From contig JAWXCE010000030.1 in assembly GCA_034440495.1 (NCBI GenBank), positions 1-64,000 on the forward strand: 64,000 nucleotides of DNA, in the 5' to 3' direction. Position 1 is the first letter of the stretch, and the number at the start of each line of letters is the position of its first letter. This document shows positions 27,105 through 35,487 of this stretch, in pieces. Source of the DNA: JAWXCE01 sp034440495. Its GTDB lineage: Bacteria; Pseudomonadota; Alphaproteobacteria; Rhizobiales; Rhodomicrobiaceae. The notes below the pieces were generated by a model. The model saw only the letters and a program-made list of their open reading frames with translations. It was not told the DNA's origin and ran no database searches. Both the position numbers and the translations under genes were made by a program.

Positions 27105-27887
27105 ATGCGAAACCACAGAAGTAACGCTTATACAGCGCTTGGGGTGGAGCAAAGTGCCACCGGCGATGAGATTCGAGCAGCCTACCGTGCGCTTGTAAAA
27201 ATTTATCACTCAGACCTTAAACCAGGCGACAAGGTTCACGAGGAACGTTTTAAACGTATTAATCGCGCCTTCGAGATTTTAAAAGATCCGAAAAAGCGTG
27301 TGCGTTATGACGCTAAATTAGATCCGCTAGCTATATCCCGAATTCTGCTGACAGGGCCACGCCGTACTCGTTACGCAATTTGGATCACGGCTGCGGTTAC
27401 AATCGTGTGCGGCATCAGTTTTGTCATATATCTTAACGAAACCAAGCCGCTTGATAATGTAATGCGTCCGGAACAATCTTTGCGTGAGCCTGCGGTAAGC
27501 GATTCACCTCCCCGGACAGAAAAAACTATTACACGGTTTTCATTTCCCGAAAAACCGCGACTCTCTAGCGTTTTAGAGCCGCCGCCGTCCACACCTTCTT
27601 TAACGCATTTTGGTTTACAAACGACCCAGCCACCAATTCTACCCTCGCAGCCGACGGCATTAGCGCCATCTGTTCCAGCCCAGACAAAGGTTCAACCTCC
27701 ATCCAGCAAACCTAAGCGCGTGGGTTACACTCAAACGGCGCCGAGACGTAGCAAACCAAATCTTCTCACGACTTTGCCTCCAAAGATTGTTGAGCAGACA
27801 ATCGGCGAAGTTGCAGCCACACCGGAAGTCAAGGTGAAAGCATCTGACCAAAGTCATGTTAGTGAGGTTTTAAGCGGAGGTTTTTAG
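27105..27887 (+). CDS. Membrane-anchored J-domain-like protein with HSD instead of HPD
   Basis: A 260-residue protein. Residues 7-72 form a J-domain (NAYTALGVEQSATGDEI, RFKRINRAFEILKDPKKR, YDAKLD), but the invariant HPD that activates DnaK is HSD at residues 35-37. A membrane helix follows at about 91-110 (AIWITAAVTIVCGISFVIYL). The remaining 150 residues are rich in Pro, Ser and Thr and look disordered. With the J-domain cytoplasmic, the tail would lie in the periplasm. The stop codon overlaps the convergent autotransporter gene's stop. Partner and role unknown. Confidence 0.7.
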   Translation: MRNHRSNAYTALGVEQSATGDEIRAAYRALVKIYHSDLKPGDKVHEERFKRINRAFEILKDPKKRVRYDAKLDPLAISRILLTGPRRTRYAIWITAAVTIVCGISFVIYLNETKPLDNVMRPEQSLREPAVSDSPPRTEKTITRFSFPEKPRLSSVLEPPPSTPSLTHFGLQTTQPPILPSQPTALAPSVPAQTKVQPPSSKPKRVGYTQTAPRRSKPNLLTTLPPKIVEQTIGEVAATPEVKVKASDQSHVSEVLSGGF

Positions 27888-29935
27888 TCCAGCTTGATCG
27901 TTAAGCCAGCTTGCCCCGTCAAGCCTTCGCTGTCCGAACTTGCATCGCCGCGGATCGACAAAAACGATTGTAATCCGTTTTTATGATCAAGATCCAGCCC
28001 GACGCGGCCAAAAAAGCTTTCGTCCGCATCGTCAAAGCGGAACGAAGTTCCGTCAACGACCACTTCGTTTTCATACGAGAAACGGTATGAAACGCCACCT
28101 TGAAAAAATGGACGCAAAGTCCAGTCGCCGTAATTCGATGATGAGAATATCTTGGCCGACGCCGAGCCGTTGGTTTCATCCGTGTGTGGGTCGTTATAAG
28201 TCACGCCTGCGCTATCCAAGTAATTGTCAGCTTCGCTGCTTGCGCGTGTAACTCCAGCGCGGAGATCGATTTTTAAGCCTGTTCCGGCATGCACAATTAC
28301 ACCTGCGTGAAAAGAGGCAATGTAGCCCGATGTTTCGTAAGATGCTTTTGACTGGTTGGCTGTGTCCGTAAAACTTGGGTCGCCCCATGAATGACCAAAG
28401 ATCCCAAGAAGATAAAATGGTTTTGCATTGACGACCGAATAGCCGCCGATAGCATAAGACTCCAAGTTCCCTTTGCCGAGACCGGTTGCCGCGTCGAACC
28501 CTCCACTGGAGAAATCCGAAGTCGTGTAATTTCCAAAGCCGCCTAAAGTGACGGTATCAGGCTTTAGGTTGAAAAATGCGGATGCATCTAGCCGGGCGCC
28601 TGCGGTAAAACCGTATGTCAGCGTCTCGAAGCTGTCGCTTTTGGATTTCCCGTTAGGATCGAAAACTGTGAAGCCATCGTGGCGCATCCACGAAACGCTA
28701 GACATAGTGAAAACCGACAGACTGTCGTGAAAATTATGCTGTTGAATACCAGATAATGCAGCTCCGGGCGCGCCCTGGTCCACCTCTTTCTCTATGATCT
28801 GCTGTACCTGATTGGTAATTGTCTTGTTTACCACAGACGTTGTGGTCTGAGATGAATTGTCTGCTCCGCTTGCGGCGTTGCCATTTCCGTTGCCGTTATT
28901 TCCGTTTCCGGCGTTGCCATTACCGTTGCCGTTGTTTCCGTTTCCGGCGTTGCCATTGCCGTTGCCGTTGTCGTTGTTTCCATTTCCGGCGTTGCCGTTG
29001 TTTCCGTTCCCGTTATTGCCGTTATTGCCGTTGCCATTAGCGCTTGAGTTGTTGCTCGAATTTGAACTGCTGTTGTTGCTAGAGTTAGAACTTGAGTTAT
29101 TGCCGCTATTGCTACTTGTGTTGCTGCTTGAGCTCGAACTGCTATTACTACTCGAATTCGAACTTGAATTGTTGCTAGAATTAGAGCTACTGTTACTGCT
29201 AGATTTTGAACTGCTACCGTCGCTAGAGTTAGAACTTGCATTACTGCTAGTATTTAAACTGCTGTTATTACTAGAATTCAAGCTTGTATTACCGCTAGTG
29301 TTACCGCTCGTATTGGAGCTGCCGTTACTGCTGGAGTTCGAACTCGTATTGCTGCTGGTGTTGCTGCTAGAGTTAGAGCCACTATTGGCGCTCGTAGCTG
29401 GGGTCGCGCTATTGCTGGCAGCGTCGGTCGAAATTGATCTGTTTGTGCTGGAGTTCGAACTTGTAGTGCCACTGGAGTTTGAGCTTGAGTTGCTGCTGTT
29501 CGCGTTATCGCTCGAAGTGGAGCTGCCGTCAGTGCTCGAAGCTGGGATAGAGCTGTTGCTGGCAGCGTTGCTGGGAGTTGAACTGCTAGTGGTGCTGGGA
29601 TTTGAGTTTGTGTTGCTGGTGGATTTTGAGCTTGAATTATTGCTGCTGTTTGAACTGCTATTACTGCTGGAGTTCGAGGAGGAATTGCTGTTGCTGTTGC
29701 TGCTGGAGTTCGAACTTCCGTTGCTGCTTGAGTTGCTCGACTGCGTTAAAGTCAGTAGAGATTTTTGTGTCTCGGGCGGCGTCATTCTTGAGGTAAGGGC
29801 GCTTGCCGATGTCGCGGTCAAAATTTTGGTCAGCGGCAAAACCAGGCCAGGCAGCAGTAACGCCCAATGCATATGGGCACAGCGCCTCCTCTGCTGGAGA
29901 GTATGCGCTGCTGCTGGATGACCGAATAATTTCAT
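27884..29935 (-). CDS. Ser/Asn/Gly-rich autotransporter-like surface protein
   Basis: A 683-residue protein. A hydrophobic signal-like segment (HWALLLPGLVLPL) is followed by a low-complexity passenger: about 230 residues of SSN-type repeats, then about 60 residues of GN-rich repeats (units like GNAGNGNNGNGN). A linker (TNQVQQIIEKEVDQ) leads to about 270 residues of alternating beta-strand pattern (TLTYGFTAGARLDA, AIGGYSVVNAKPFYLLGIFG, RPFFQGGVSYRFSYENEV, FFGRVGLDLDHKNG), which looks like an outer-membrane autotransporter barrel. The final residues (GLTIKLD) lack the usual terminal aromatic residue. A GGGGAA ribosome site supports the start. Adhesin or surface-coat role is inferred. Confidence 0.7.
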   Translation of the reverse strand: MKLFGHPAAAHTLQQRRRCAHMHWALLLPGLVLPLTKILTATSASALTSRMTPPETQKSLLTLTQSSNSSSNGSSNSSSNSNSNSSSNSSSNSSSNSSNNSSSKSTSNTNSNPSTTSSSTPSNAASNSSIPASSTDGSSTSSDNANSSNSSSNSSGTTSSNSSTNRSISTDAASNSATPATSANSGSNSSSNTSSNTSSNSSSNGSSNTSGNTSGNTSLNSSNNSSLNTSSNASSNSSDGSSSKSSSNSSSNSSNNSSSNSSSNSSSSSSSNTSSNSGNNSSSNSSNNSSSNSSNNSSANGNGNNGNNGNGNNGNAGNGNNDNGNGNGNAGNGNNGNGNGNAGNGNNGNGNGNAASGADNSSQTTTSVVNKTITNQVQQIIEKEVDQGAPGAALSGIQQHNFHDSLSVFTMSSVSWMRHDGFTVFDPNGKSKSDSFETLTYGFTAGARLDASAFFNLKPDTVTLGGFGNYTTSDFSSGGFDAATGLGKGNLESYAIGGYSVVNAKPFYLLGIFGHSWGDPSFTDTANQSKASYETSGYIASFHAGVIVHAGTGLKIDLRAGVTRASSEADNYLDSAGVTYNDPHTDETNGSASAKIFSSSNYGDWTLRPFFQGGVSYRFSYENEVVVDGTSFRFDDADESFFGRVGLDLDHKNGLQSFLSIRGDASSDSEGLTGQAGLTIKLD
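28868..29040. repeat. 36-bp tandem repeats encoding Gly/Asn-rich units
   Basis: Within the autotransporter-like gene. Units of about 36 bp built on GCCGTTGTTTCCGTT-type blocks (plus strand) encode GNAGNGNNGNGN on the minus strand. Copies drift slightly. Unit length is a multiple of three, so copy-number change alters protein length without shifting the frame. Confidence 0.75.
29041..29740. repeat. Degenerate trinucleotide-based Ser/Asn repeats
   Basis: About 700 bp of near-continuous Ser and Asn codons (SSN, SNSS motifs) in the minus-strand autotransporter-like gene. Synonymous codons are mixed (AGC, TCG, AGT, AAC, AAT), so the array is old or selected at protein level and not a simple recent DNA expansion. 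Short non-repeat islands (for example ASSTDGS and SATPATSANSG) interrupt it. Confidence 0.75.
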
Positions 29936-30170
29936 AGTTCCCCGACACACGTTTAGCCTCATTCAGTCGCCATGAATGAGGCCTTCTCGCGGATACTTCC
30001 AACTTGCACGAAAGTTCCATCCATTTTGAATAAATTTTACTAATGCCGCGATTTGTATCCCGATCCTGTGATTACTGTGTGATTTAAGCATTTCTGCTCC
30101 TTATATTTCTTTATGAAAATGCCGTAAAAGTATGCTTATGTCCGCAGGCTAACCATCCTGGGAGAAACCA

Positions 30171-30998
30171 ATGTCAATGCGAACAATGAATGCAGAGCGG
30201 TTGCTGGGTTATGCCCGGACCTTTGCTTTTGGCGCCTTAGCAATCATCGTGACTGTTGCAGGAGCTGAAGCTTTCGACAGAAAAACAGCCGAAACCGATA
30301 CCTTGGTTCAGGACGTTCAGTTTAACCGCGAGCGTGATCGCGACCGTGACGGCGATCGGGCGGAAGAGCGCTTTAAAGACAAAGAAGGCGAATGGGTGCT
30401 ACTCGGCCGCCGTAAAGTCGGCTTCCTGGTGGATCGCGACGTTATCGAAGTTGGCCAGCGCGAAGGCCGTTTTGACCGTATCCTCTTATCCGTAAAACGC
30501 AACGACATCGAAATTCTGGATATCCGGGTCGTATATGGCAACGGCCAGTCCGACGAACTCCGCGTCCGTGAATTCATTCGCGAAGGCGCCCGCACTCGTC
30601 CAATCGAACTACGCGGCGAAGAAGGCCGTCTTATTCGCCAGATCGAAGTCGCCTACCGCTCCAAGCCAAGCTTCCAGGGACAGGCTATTCTGTTCGTGTA
30701 TGGCCGCCAGGCTGCCGCGCGACGCGAGTTGACCGATGGTAAAAAAGCCGGTTGCGAGACTTATGCTGCGCTGTCCGTCGTTCAGTCCGAGGCGAATGAG
30801 AAATATCGCTGCGGCTTCCGTGGCGGGGAATGGAGCGACAACAAGCGCGGCCATTATGAATGGTGCCTGCGCAACAAGCGTGACTTCATGGCCGACGAAA
30901 CCCGCTATCGTCTGGGCGAATTGCAGAAATGCTATAACAAGCTCGGCGACTATGACGATGAAAACTATGATCGCGGTTACAGCCGCCGCCGGTTCTAA
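30171..30998 (+). CDS. Secreted DUF2541-like protein with one four-cysteine module
   Basis: A 275-residue protein with a signal peptide (cleavage after about GAEA, residue 34). An Arg/Asp-rich stretch (RERDRDRDGDRAEER) precedes a beta-rich domain at residues about 74-178 (EWVLLGRRKVGFLVDRDVIE, VVYGNGQSDELRVREF, RLIRQIEVAYRSKP) that resembles DUF2541-type sequences. The C-terminus carries cysteines 195, 214, 232 and 254, spaced C-x18-C-x17-C-x21-C, with YAALSVVQSEAN, CGFRGGEWS and HYEWC. This is the same module repeated three times in the protein at 26237. A strong terminator follows. Function unknown; envelope location inferred. Confidence 0.78.
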   Translation: MSMRTMNAERLLGYARTFAFGALAIIVTVAGAEAFDRKTAETDTLVQDVQFNRERDRDRDGDRAEERFKDKEGEWVLLGRRKVGFLVDRDVIEVGQREGRFDRILLSVKRNDIEILDIRVVYGNGQSDELRVREFIREGARTRPIELRGEEGRLIRQIEVAYRSKPSFQGQAILFVYGRQAAARRELTDGKKAGCETYAALSVVQSEANEKYRCGFRGGEWSDNKRGHYEWCLRNKRDFMADETRYRLGELQKCYNKLGDYDDENYDRGYSRRRF

Positions 30999-31014
30999 TC
31001 AGCCCTGGTCAAAC

Positions 31015-31050
31015 ATGTAAAAAGGGCGGTATCGACCGCCCTTTTTACAT
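31015..31050. terminator. Bidirectional intrinsic terminator
   Basis: A perfect 16-bp stem (ATGTAAAAAGGGCGGT / ACCGCCCTTTTTACAT) with a four-base ATCG loop. A GC-rich core flanked by A and T runs makes it work in both directions, serving the convergent DUF2541-like and ialB-family genes. Confidence 0.93.
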
Positions 31051-31060
31051 AAAGGCAACT

Positions 31061-31651
31061 CTAGTTCAGACTTGAGATTCCGTCGGCAAAGCCGCCAAGC
31101 GCGATAGGCACGCCGATGCCGAACTCCGGTGTCTGAAAGATAATGAAAACGGCGCTTTTTCCGGTTTTCATTTTGCCCATGACATCGTCGCTTACTGTGA
31201 TTTCGGTCACGCAGCCATCTGCCCCGCATTTCAGGAACGGCGCGTTGCCAACATCCACATTATCAATCTTCAGACCGATGCCGGTGGGTAGGAGCACGCC
31301 GAGCGGCGCCACGATGCGCAGCAATTGCTTCTGACCGTCGTAAGAGCGCAGGAAAATGACGGTAAGCGCCACGTTCGGACGGTCTTCCGCTTTCACGCTT
31401 TGCACCAGCGCACATTTTTCCTTTTTAGCGCCAGGCGCCTGTCCGCATCGCACTTGCCAGGCGCCGTGAGTTGCCTTGACTTGTGTGCCCGGCGTTTGAG
31501 CCTGCGTCGGGTTTGCGCCCGCCAAGGCGATGGACAGCGTGACGGCGGCGACAGCGCACAAACGCCCTGCGCACTTCGACGCTGCAACAGGGTAAAATCT
31601 TGTGTTGCTCAAAGACGGGCTCACGATGATTTGGGTTTCGTTCAAACACAT
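31061..31651 (-). CDS. Invasion-associated locus B (IalB) family protein
   Basis: A 196-residue exported protein with a signal peptide (core AVAAVTLSIALAGANPTQA, cleavage near residue 51). The mature part has the IalB pattern: HGAWQVRCGQAPGAKKEKCALVQ with two cysteines, then APLGVLLPTGIGLKID and FLKCGADGCVTEI with two more, likely forming disulfides. Family members are periplasmic or outer-membrane-associated proteins, named for a Bartonella invasion locus, and are common in non-pathogenic Rhizobiales too. A start closer to the signal core is possible. Confidence 0.85.
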   Translation of the reverse strand: MCLNETQIIVSPSLSNTRFYPVAASKCAGRLCAVAAVTLSIALAGANPTQAQTPGTQVKATHGAWQVRCGQAPGAKKEKCALVQSVKAEDRPNVALTVIFLRSYDGQKQLLRIVAPLGVLLPTGIGLKIDNVDVGNAPFLKCGADGCVTEITVSDDVMGKMKTGKSAVFIIFQTPEFGIGVPIALGGFADGISSLN

Positions 31652-31852
31652 GGTTGCGTATGTTCCGGATTAGGCAGGATTAGGGCTAAATTGCAACCCG
31701 TATCCTTGCACCCCAAGGCTTGGCGTATGGGGCGATGCGTTGTGAAAAGTTGTCGCGGATGCTCATGAACATGGCGCCGTGCCGCTAACGGTATTATAAG
31801 CGTGCGAAATGAACGACTGACTTGCATCAGTTAAAGCCGCGCTTGCGAAAGT

Positions 31853-31905
31853 GTGCAACCGGGCTGCGGCGTTTTGCTCCGTGCAACGATATGTTTCGTG
31901 CAACG
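31853..31905 (+). promoter_or_regulatory. Three direct GTGCAAC repeats upstream of ctaC
   Basis: GTGCAACC at 31853 and GTGCAACG at 31881 and 31898, all in the same orientation, spaced 28 and 17 bp. They sit just upstream of a TATAAT box, so they may be regulator-binding sites controlling the oxidase operon. The regulator is unknown. Confidence 0.4.
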
Positions 31906-31923
31906 GTGCGTATATATTTAAGC

Positions 31924-31929
31924 TATAAT
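31924..31929 (+). promoter_or_regulatory. Possible -10 element of the cox operon
   Basis: A consensus TATAAT lies about 36 nt before the preferred ctaC start. No good -35 is seen at the right distance, as expected if an activator binds the GTGCAAC repeats. Its position argues against the upstream ATG at 31938 as the start. Confidence 0.4.
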
Positions 31930-31964
31930 AATCGAAAATGAAGACTGCTTCGGAAGGACTGAAA

Positions 31965-32831
31965 ATGATGAGATGGCTGGCGGGCTTTGCGTGCTTCGCC
32001 CTGTTTACCGCTGGTTTCGCCGCATCCGGTTACGCCGTTGATGGACAGCCCAGCAACTGGCAGCTAAACTTTCAAGATGCGGCGTCGCCCATCATGAGCG
32101 GAATCCGTAGCATGCATGACTTCCTGCTGATCATTATTACCGCTATAACGTTGTTCGTCCTAGGCTTGCTCATATATGTAATGTGGCGCTTCAACGAAAA
32201 AGCCAACCCGATACCATCGAAGACTACACACAATACAACCGTTGAAGTGCTTTGGACGATTATTCCAGTTCTTATCCTTGTCGTCATCGCCATCCCGTCC
32301 TTCCGCCTCCTATACGCTCAATATGACTTTCCAAAAGCGGATGTGACGATCAAGGCGACCGGGCATCAATGGTACTGGGCTTACGAATATCCAGATAACG
32401 GCCCGCTCGCATTTGACGCCAATATGCTTGAAGACGTTGACCTCAAGCCCGGACAGCCCCGTTTGCTCGCGACCGATAATGATGTCGTGGTGCCAGTGAA
32501 CAAAAACGTTCACGTGCTCGTTACAGCGTCAAACGTTATGCACAACTGGGCGATGCCTGCTTTTGGTGTGAAAATGGATGCTGTGCCAGGCCGCGTAAGC
32601 CGCACCTGGTTTCGGGCTGAGAGAACCGGCACATTCTACGGTCAGTGCTCGGAACTGTGCGGCACGCGGCACGCTTACATGCCTATCACGGTGCGGGTCG
32701 TGAGCGATCAGGACTATGTGGCATGGCTGGAGCAGGCGAAGAAGCAGTTTGCAGTGAATGACATTATCCCCGCTCCTGCAAAAGCCGCCGAAACACCACG
32801 CGAAAAAGTTGCGAACGCTTCAACGAATTAA
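31965..32831 (+). CDS. ctaC: Cytochrome c oxidase subunit II
   Basis: A 288-residue protein with a signal peptide (MMRWLAGFACFALFTAGFAA), two membrane helices (around residues 45-70 and 85-110) and a periplasmic CuA domain. CuA ligands are visible in CSELCGTRHAYMPI plus the His in NVMHNWAMPAFG, and GHQWYWAYEYP is the electron-entry aromatic region. It receives electrons from cytochrome c. The ATGATG start has an AAGGA site 7 nt upstream; another ATG 27 nt earlier lies too close to the -10 box. First gene of the cox operon. Confidence 0.93.
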   Translation: MMRWLAGFACFALFTAGFAASGYAVDGQPSNWQLNFQDAASPIMSGIRSMHDFLLIIITAITLFVLGLLIYVMWRFNEKANPIPSKTTHNTTVEVLWTIIPVLILVVIAIPSFRLLYAQYDFPKADVTIKATGHQWYWAYEYPDNGPLAFDANMLEDVDLKPGQPRLLATDNDVVVPVNKNVHVLVTASNVMHNWAMPAFGVKMDAVPGRVSRTWFRAERTGTFYGQCSELCGTRHAYMPITVRVVSDQDYVAWLEQAKKQFAVNDIIPAPAKAAETPREKVANASTN

Positions 32832-32877
32832 CGAGATTGGGCCGTCTCGGCTATATTGCTTTAAGGAAAGAAGTTTC

Positions 32878-34479
32878 ATGGCGACCCATACACACGCAGA
32901 TGATCATGACGATCACTATCCGGGATTTGCCTCCCGATGGCTATTTTCGACCAACCATAAAGACATTGGCACGCTTTACCTGATCTTCGCGATCATCGCG
33001 GGGTTGGTCGGCGGTGCGCTTTCCATCGGCATCCGGCTCGAATTGCAAGAGCCGGGCATGCAGTATTTTGCCGACGGTCACGGCTATAATGTGTTCGTCA
33101 CCGGCCACGGCCTCATCATGATCTTCTTCATGGTCATGCCCGCGATGATCGGCGGCTTTGGCAACTGGTTTGTGCCGCTCATGATCGGCGCGCCGGATAT
33201 GGCGTTTCCGCGCATGAATAACATCTCGTTCTGGTTGCTCCCAGCGTCGTTCGCCCTTCTCATCATGTCGATGTTCGTCGAAGGCCCTCCCGGAGGCCTA
33301 GGTGTTGGCGGCGGATGGACGATGTACGCGCCGCTCTCGACCGACGGCCAGCCTGGGCCAGCCATGGACTTCGCCATCCTTGCGCTGCACGTAGCGGGAG
33401 CCTCGTCCATTCTCGGCGCCATCAACTTCATCACGACGATTTTCAACATGCGCGCGCCGGGCATGACGCTGCATAAAATGCCGCTCTTCGCCTGGTCTAT
33501 CCTGATCACTGCGTTCCTGCTGCTGCTGTCGCTGCCGGTTCTGGCGGGCGCAATTACCATGCTGCTCACCGACCGTAACTTTGGCACCACCTTCTTCAAT
33601 CCGGCGGGCGGCGGCGATCCGGTGCTGTTCCAGCATCTGTTCTGGTTCTTCGGGCACCCGGAAGTTTACATCCTCATCCTCCCCGGCTTTGGCATGATCA
33701 GCCACATAATCTCGACGTTTAGCCGCAAGCCAATTTTCGGCTATCTCGGCATGGCCTACGCCATGGTCGCGATTGGCGCGATCGGCTTTATTGTCTGGGC
33801 GCATCACATGTATACGGCGGGCCTCAGCGTCGATACGCAAGCCTACTTCGTGTTCGCGACAATGGTGATAGCTGTTCCGACGGGCATCAAGATCTTCTCG
33901 TGGATCGCGACGATGTGGGGCGGCTCAATCAGCTTCAAGACGCCAATGTTGTGGGCTGTAGGCTTCATCTTCTTGTTTACTCTGGGCGGCGTGACGGGCG
34001 TGGTGCTGGCAAACGCGGGCGTCGATCGCTCACTGCACGACACCTACTATGTGGTCGCGCACTTCCATTACGTACTCTCGCTCGGCGCCGTCTTCGCGAT
34101 CTTCGCGGGCTGGTATTACTGGTTCCCGAAAATGTCAGGCTACATGTACTCCGAGTTTATCGGCAAGCTGCATTTCTGGGTGACGTTCGTTGGTGTGAAC
34201 GTGCTGTTCTTCCCGCAGCATTTCCTTGGCCTTGCCGGTATGCCGCGCCGCTATGTGGACTACCCGGACGCTTTCGCGGGCTGGAACTACGTCTCCTCGA
34301 TAGGGTCGTACATGTCGGCATTCGCCGTCCTGATCTTCCTGTTCGGCGTGGCGCAAGCCTTCATGCGCAGACAACCTGCAGGCAATAGCCCATGGGGCGC
34401 AGGTGCGACGACCCTTGAATGGTCGCTTACCTCGCCGCCGCCGTTCCACTCGTTCGAGGAACTGCCACGGGTCAAGTAA
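32878..34479 (+). CDS. ctaD: Cytochrome c oxidase subunit I
   Basis: A 533-residue aa3-type oxidase catalytic subunit with twelve membrane helices. It opens with WLFSTNHKDIGTLY. Heme a and a3/CuB ligands are in VTGHGLIMIFF, WFFGHPEVYILILPGFG (the cross-linked His-Tyr motif), VWAHHMYTAG and VVAHFHYVLSLG. It reduces O2 to water and pumps protons in the inner membrane. An AAGGAAAG site precedes the ATG. It follows ctaC by about 45 nt. Confidence 0.96.
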   Translation: MATHTHADDHDDHYPGFASRWLFSTNHKDIGTLYLIFAIIAGLVGGALSIGIRLELQEPGMQYFADGHGYNVFVTGHGLIMIFFMVMPAMIGGFGNWFVPLMIGAPDMAFPRMNNISFWLLPASFALLIMSMFVEGPPGGLGVGGGWTMYAPLSTDGQPGPAMDFAILALHVAGASSILGAINFITTIFNMRAPGMTLHKMPLFAWSILITAFLLLLSLPVLAGAITMLLTDRNFGTTFFNPAGGGDPVLFQHLFWFFGHPEVYILILPGFGMISHIISTFSRKPIFGYLGMAYAMVAIGAIGFIVWAHHMYTAGLSVDTQAYFVFATMVIAVPTGIKIFSWIATMWGGSISFKTPMLWAVGFIFLFTLGGVTGVVLANAGVDRSLHDTYYVVAHFHYVLSLGAVFAIFAGWYYWFPKMSGYMYSEFIGKLHFWVTFVGVNVLFFPQHFLGLAGMPRRYVDYPDAFAGWNYVSSIGSYMSAFAVLIFLFGVAQAFMRRQPAGNSPWGAGATTLEWSLTSPPPFHSFEELPRVK

Positions 34480-34536
34480 CCTTAAGGTTTGGGTGCCGAT
34501 GCGTTGCTCCCAAACCACTTTTTCTCCGCTAGGTTT

Positions 34537-35487
34537 ATGAACAAGGTATCGATGTCAGACACCGCACCCCCAACGGTTGATATAAACGCTACGGTCGCCA
34601 ACGAGGCTGAACTCAGCGATTACTGGGCGCTGCTAAAGCCGCGCGTGATGTCGCTTGCTATACTGACGGCGCTGGCGGGCATGGTGATTGCTCCAGGCTC
34701 CATGCATCCCGTAATTGCGGGTTGCGCGCTAATTTTTATCGCCATGGGAGCAGGCGCGTCCGGCGCTCTGAATATGTGGTATGACGCGGACATCGACGCC
34801 GTGATGGCGCGCACCGCGACGCGGCCAATCCCGCGCGGGAAGGTTCCCGCCGACGAAGCGCTGGCCATGGGCGTCGTTCTTGGCGTCGGCTCGGTGATGG
34901 GCCTTGGCGTGCTGGTGAACTGGGTGGCTGGCGCGCTTCTCGGCATGACCATCCTCTATTACATCGTCTTCTACACCATGTACCTGAAGCGCCGGACGCC
35001 GCAGAATATAGTGATCGGCGGCGCGGCAGGCGCGTTTCCTCCGATGATCGGCTGGGCGGCGGCCACCGGCTCCGTATCGTGGGAGAGCGTGCTGCTTTTC
35101 CTCATCATTTTCGTCTGGACGCCGCCGCATTTCTGGGCGCTGGCCTTGCTTCGCGTTAAGGATTATGAGCGCGCGGGCATTCCAATGCTGCCAGTCACGG
35201 CAGGTGCCGATGAAACCCGCCGCCAGATTCTGATCTACAGTATCCTAATGGCGCCAATTGGCGTGCTGCCCGCCTTTGTGGGCATCGGCGGTTGGCTTTA
35301 TCTGGCAGTCTCCCTAGTCGGAGGCGCGGCCTTCCTTTACGGCGCCATTCGCGCCTACATCGATCGTGGAGAAGACCAGCGCGCTATGTCATCACTACGT
35401 CGGCTTTTCGTGATTTCGATTTTTTACCTTTTCGCGCTGTTTGGCGTCATTTTGGTGGAGCATGCCGTTGGCCTTGCCGGTTCGTAA
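34537..35487 (+). CDS. ctaB: Protoheme IX farnesyltransferase (heme O synthase)
   Basis: A 316-residue UbiA-superfamily membrane enzyme with about eight helices. The prenyl-diphosphate site reads NMWYDADIDAVMARTATRP and the second conserved segment is FVWTPPHFWALALLR. It farnesylates heme b to heme O, which is later oxidised to heme a for CtaD. ATG at 34552 with AAGG upstream is an equally possible start. Its 3' end overlaps the next small gene. Confidence 0.94.
   Translation: MNKVSMSDTAPPTVDINATVANEAELSDYWALLKPRVMSLAILTALAGMVIAPGSMHPVIAGCALIFIAMGAGASGALNMWYDADIDAVMARTATRPIPRGKVPADEALAMGVVLGVGSVMGLGVLVNWVAGALLGMTILYYIVFYTMYLKRRTPQNIVIGGAAGAFPPMIGWAAATGSVSWESVLLFLIIFVWTPPHFWALALLRVKDYERAGIPMLPVTAGADETRRQILIYSILMAPIGVLPAFVGIGGWLYLAVSLVGGAAFLYGAIRAYIDRGEDQRAMSSLRRLFVISIFYLFALFGVILVEHAVGLAGS

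Noticed and set aside
29041..29740. CRISPR-like repetitive array
   Set aside because: Repeats are codon-based and contiguous, without regular spacers; no cas genes nearby.
28857..29921. Long plus-strand ORF of Leu/Glu-rich protein (354 codons)
   Set aside because: It is the complement of the Ser/Asn codon repeats in the autotransporter-like gene; the signal peptide and barrel make sense only on the minus strand.
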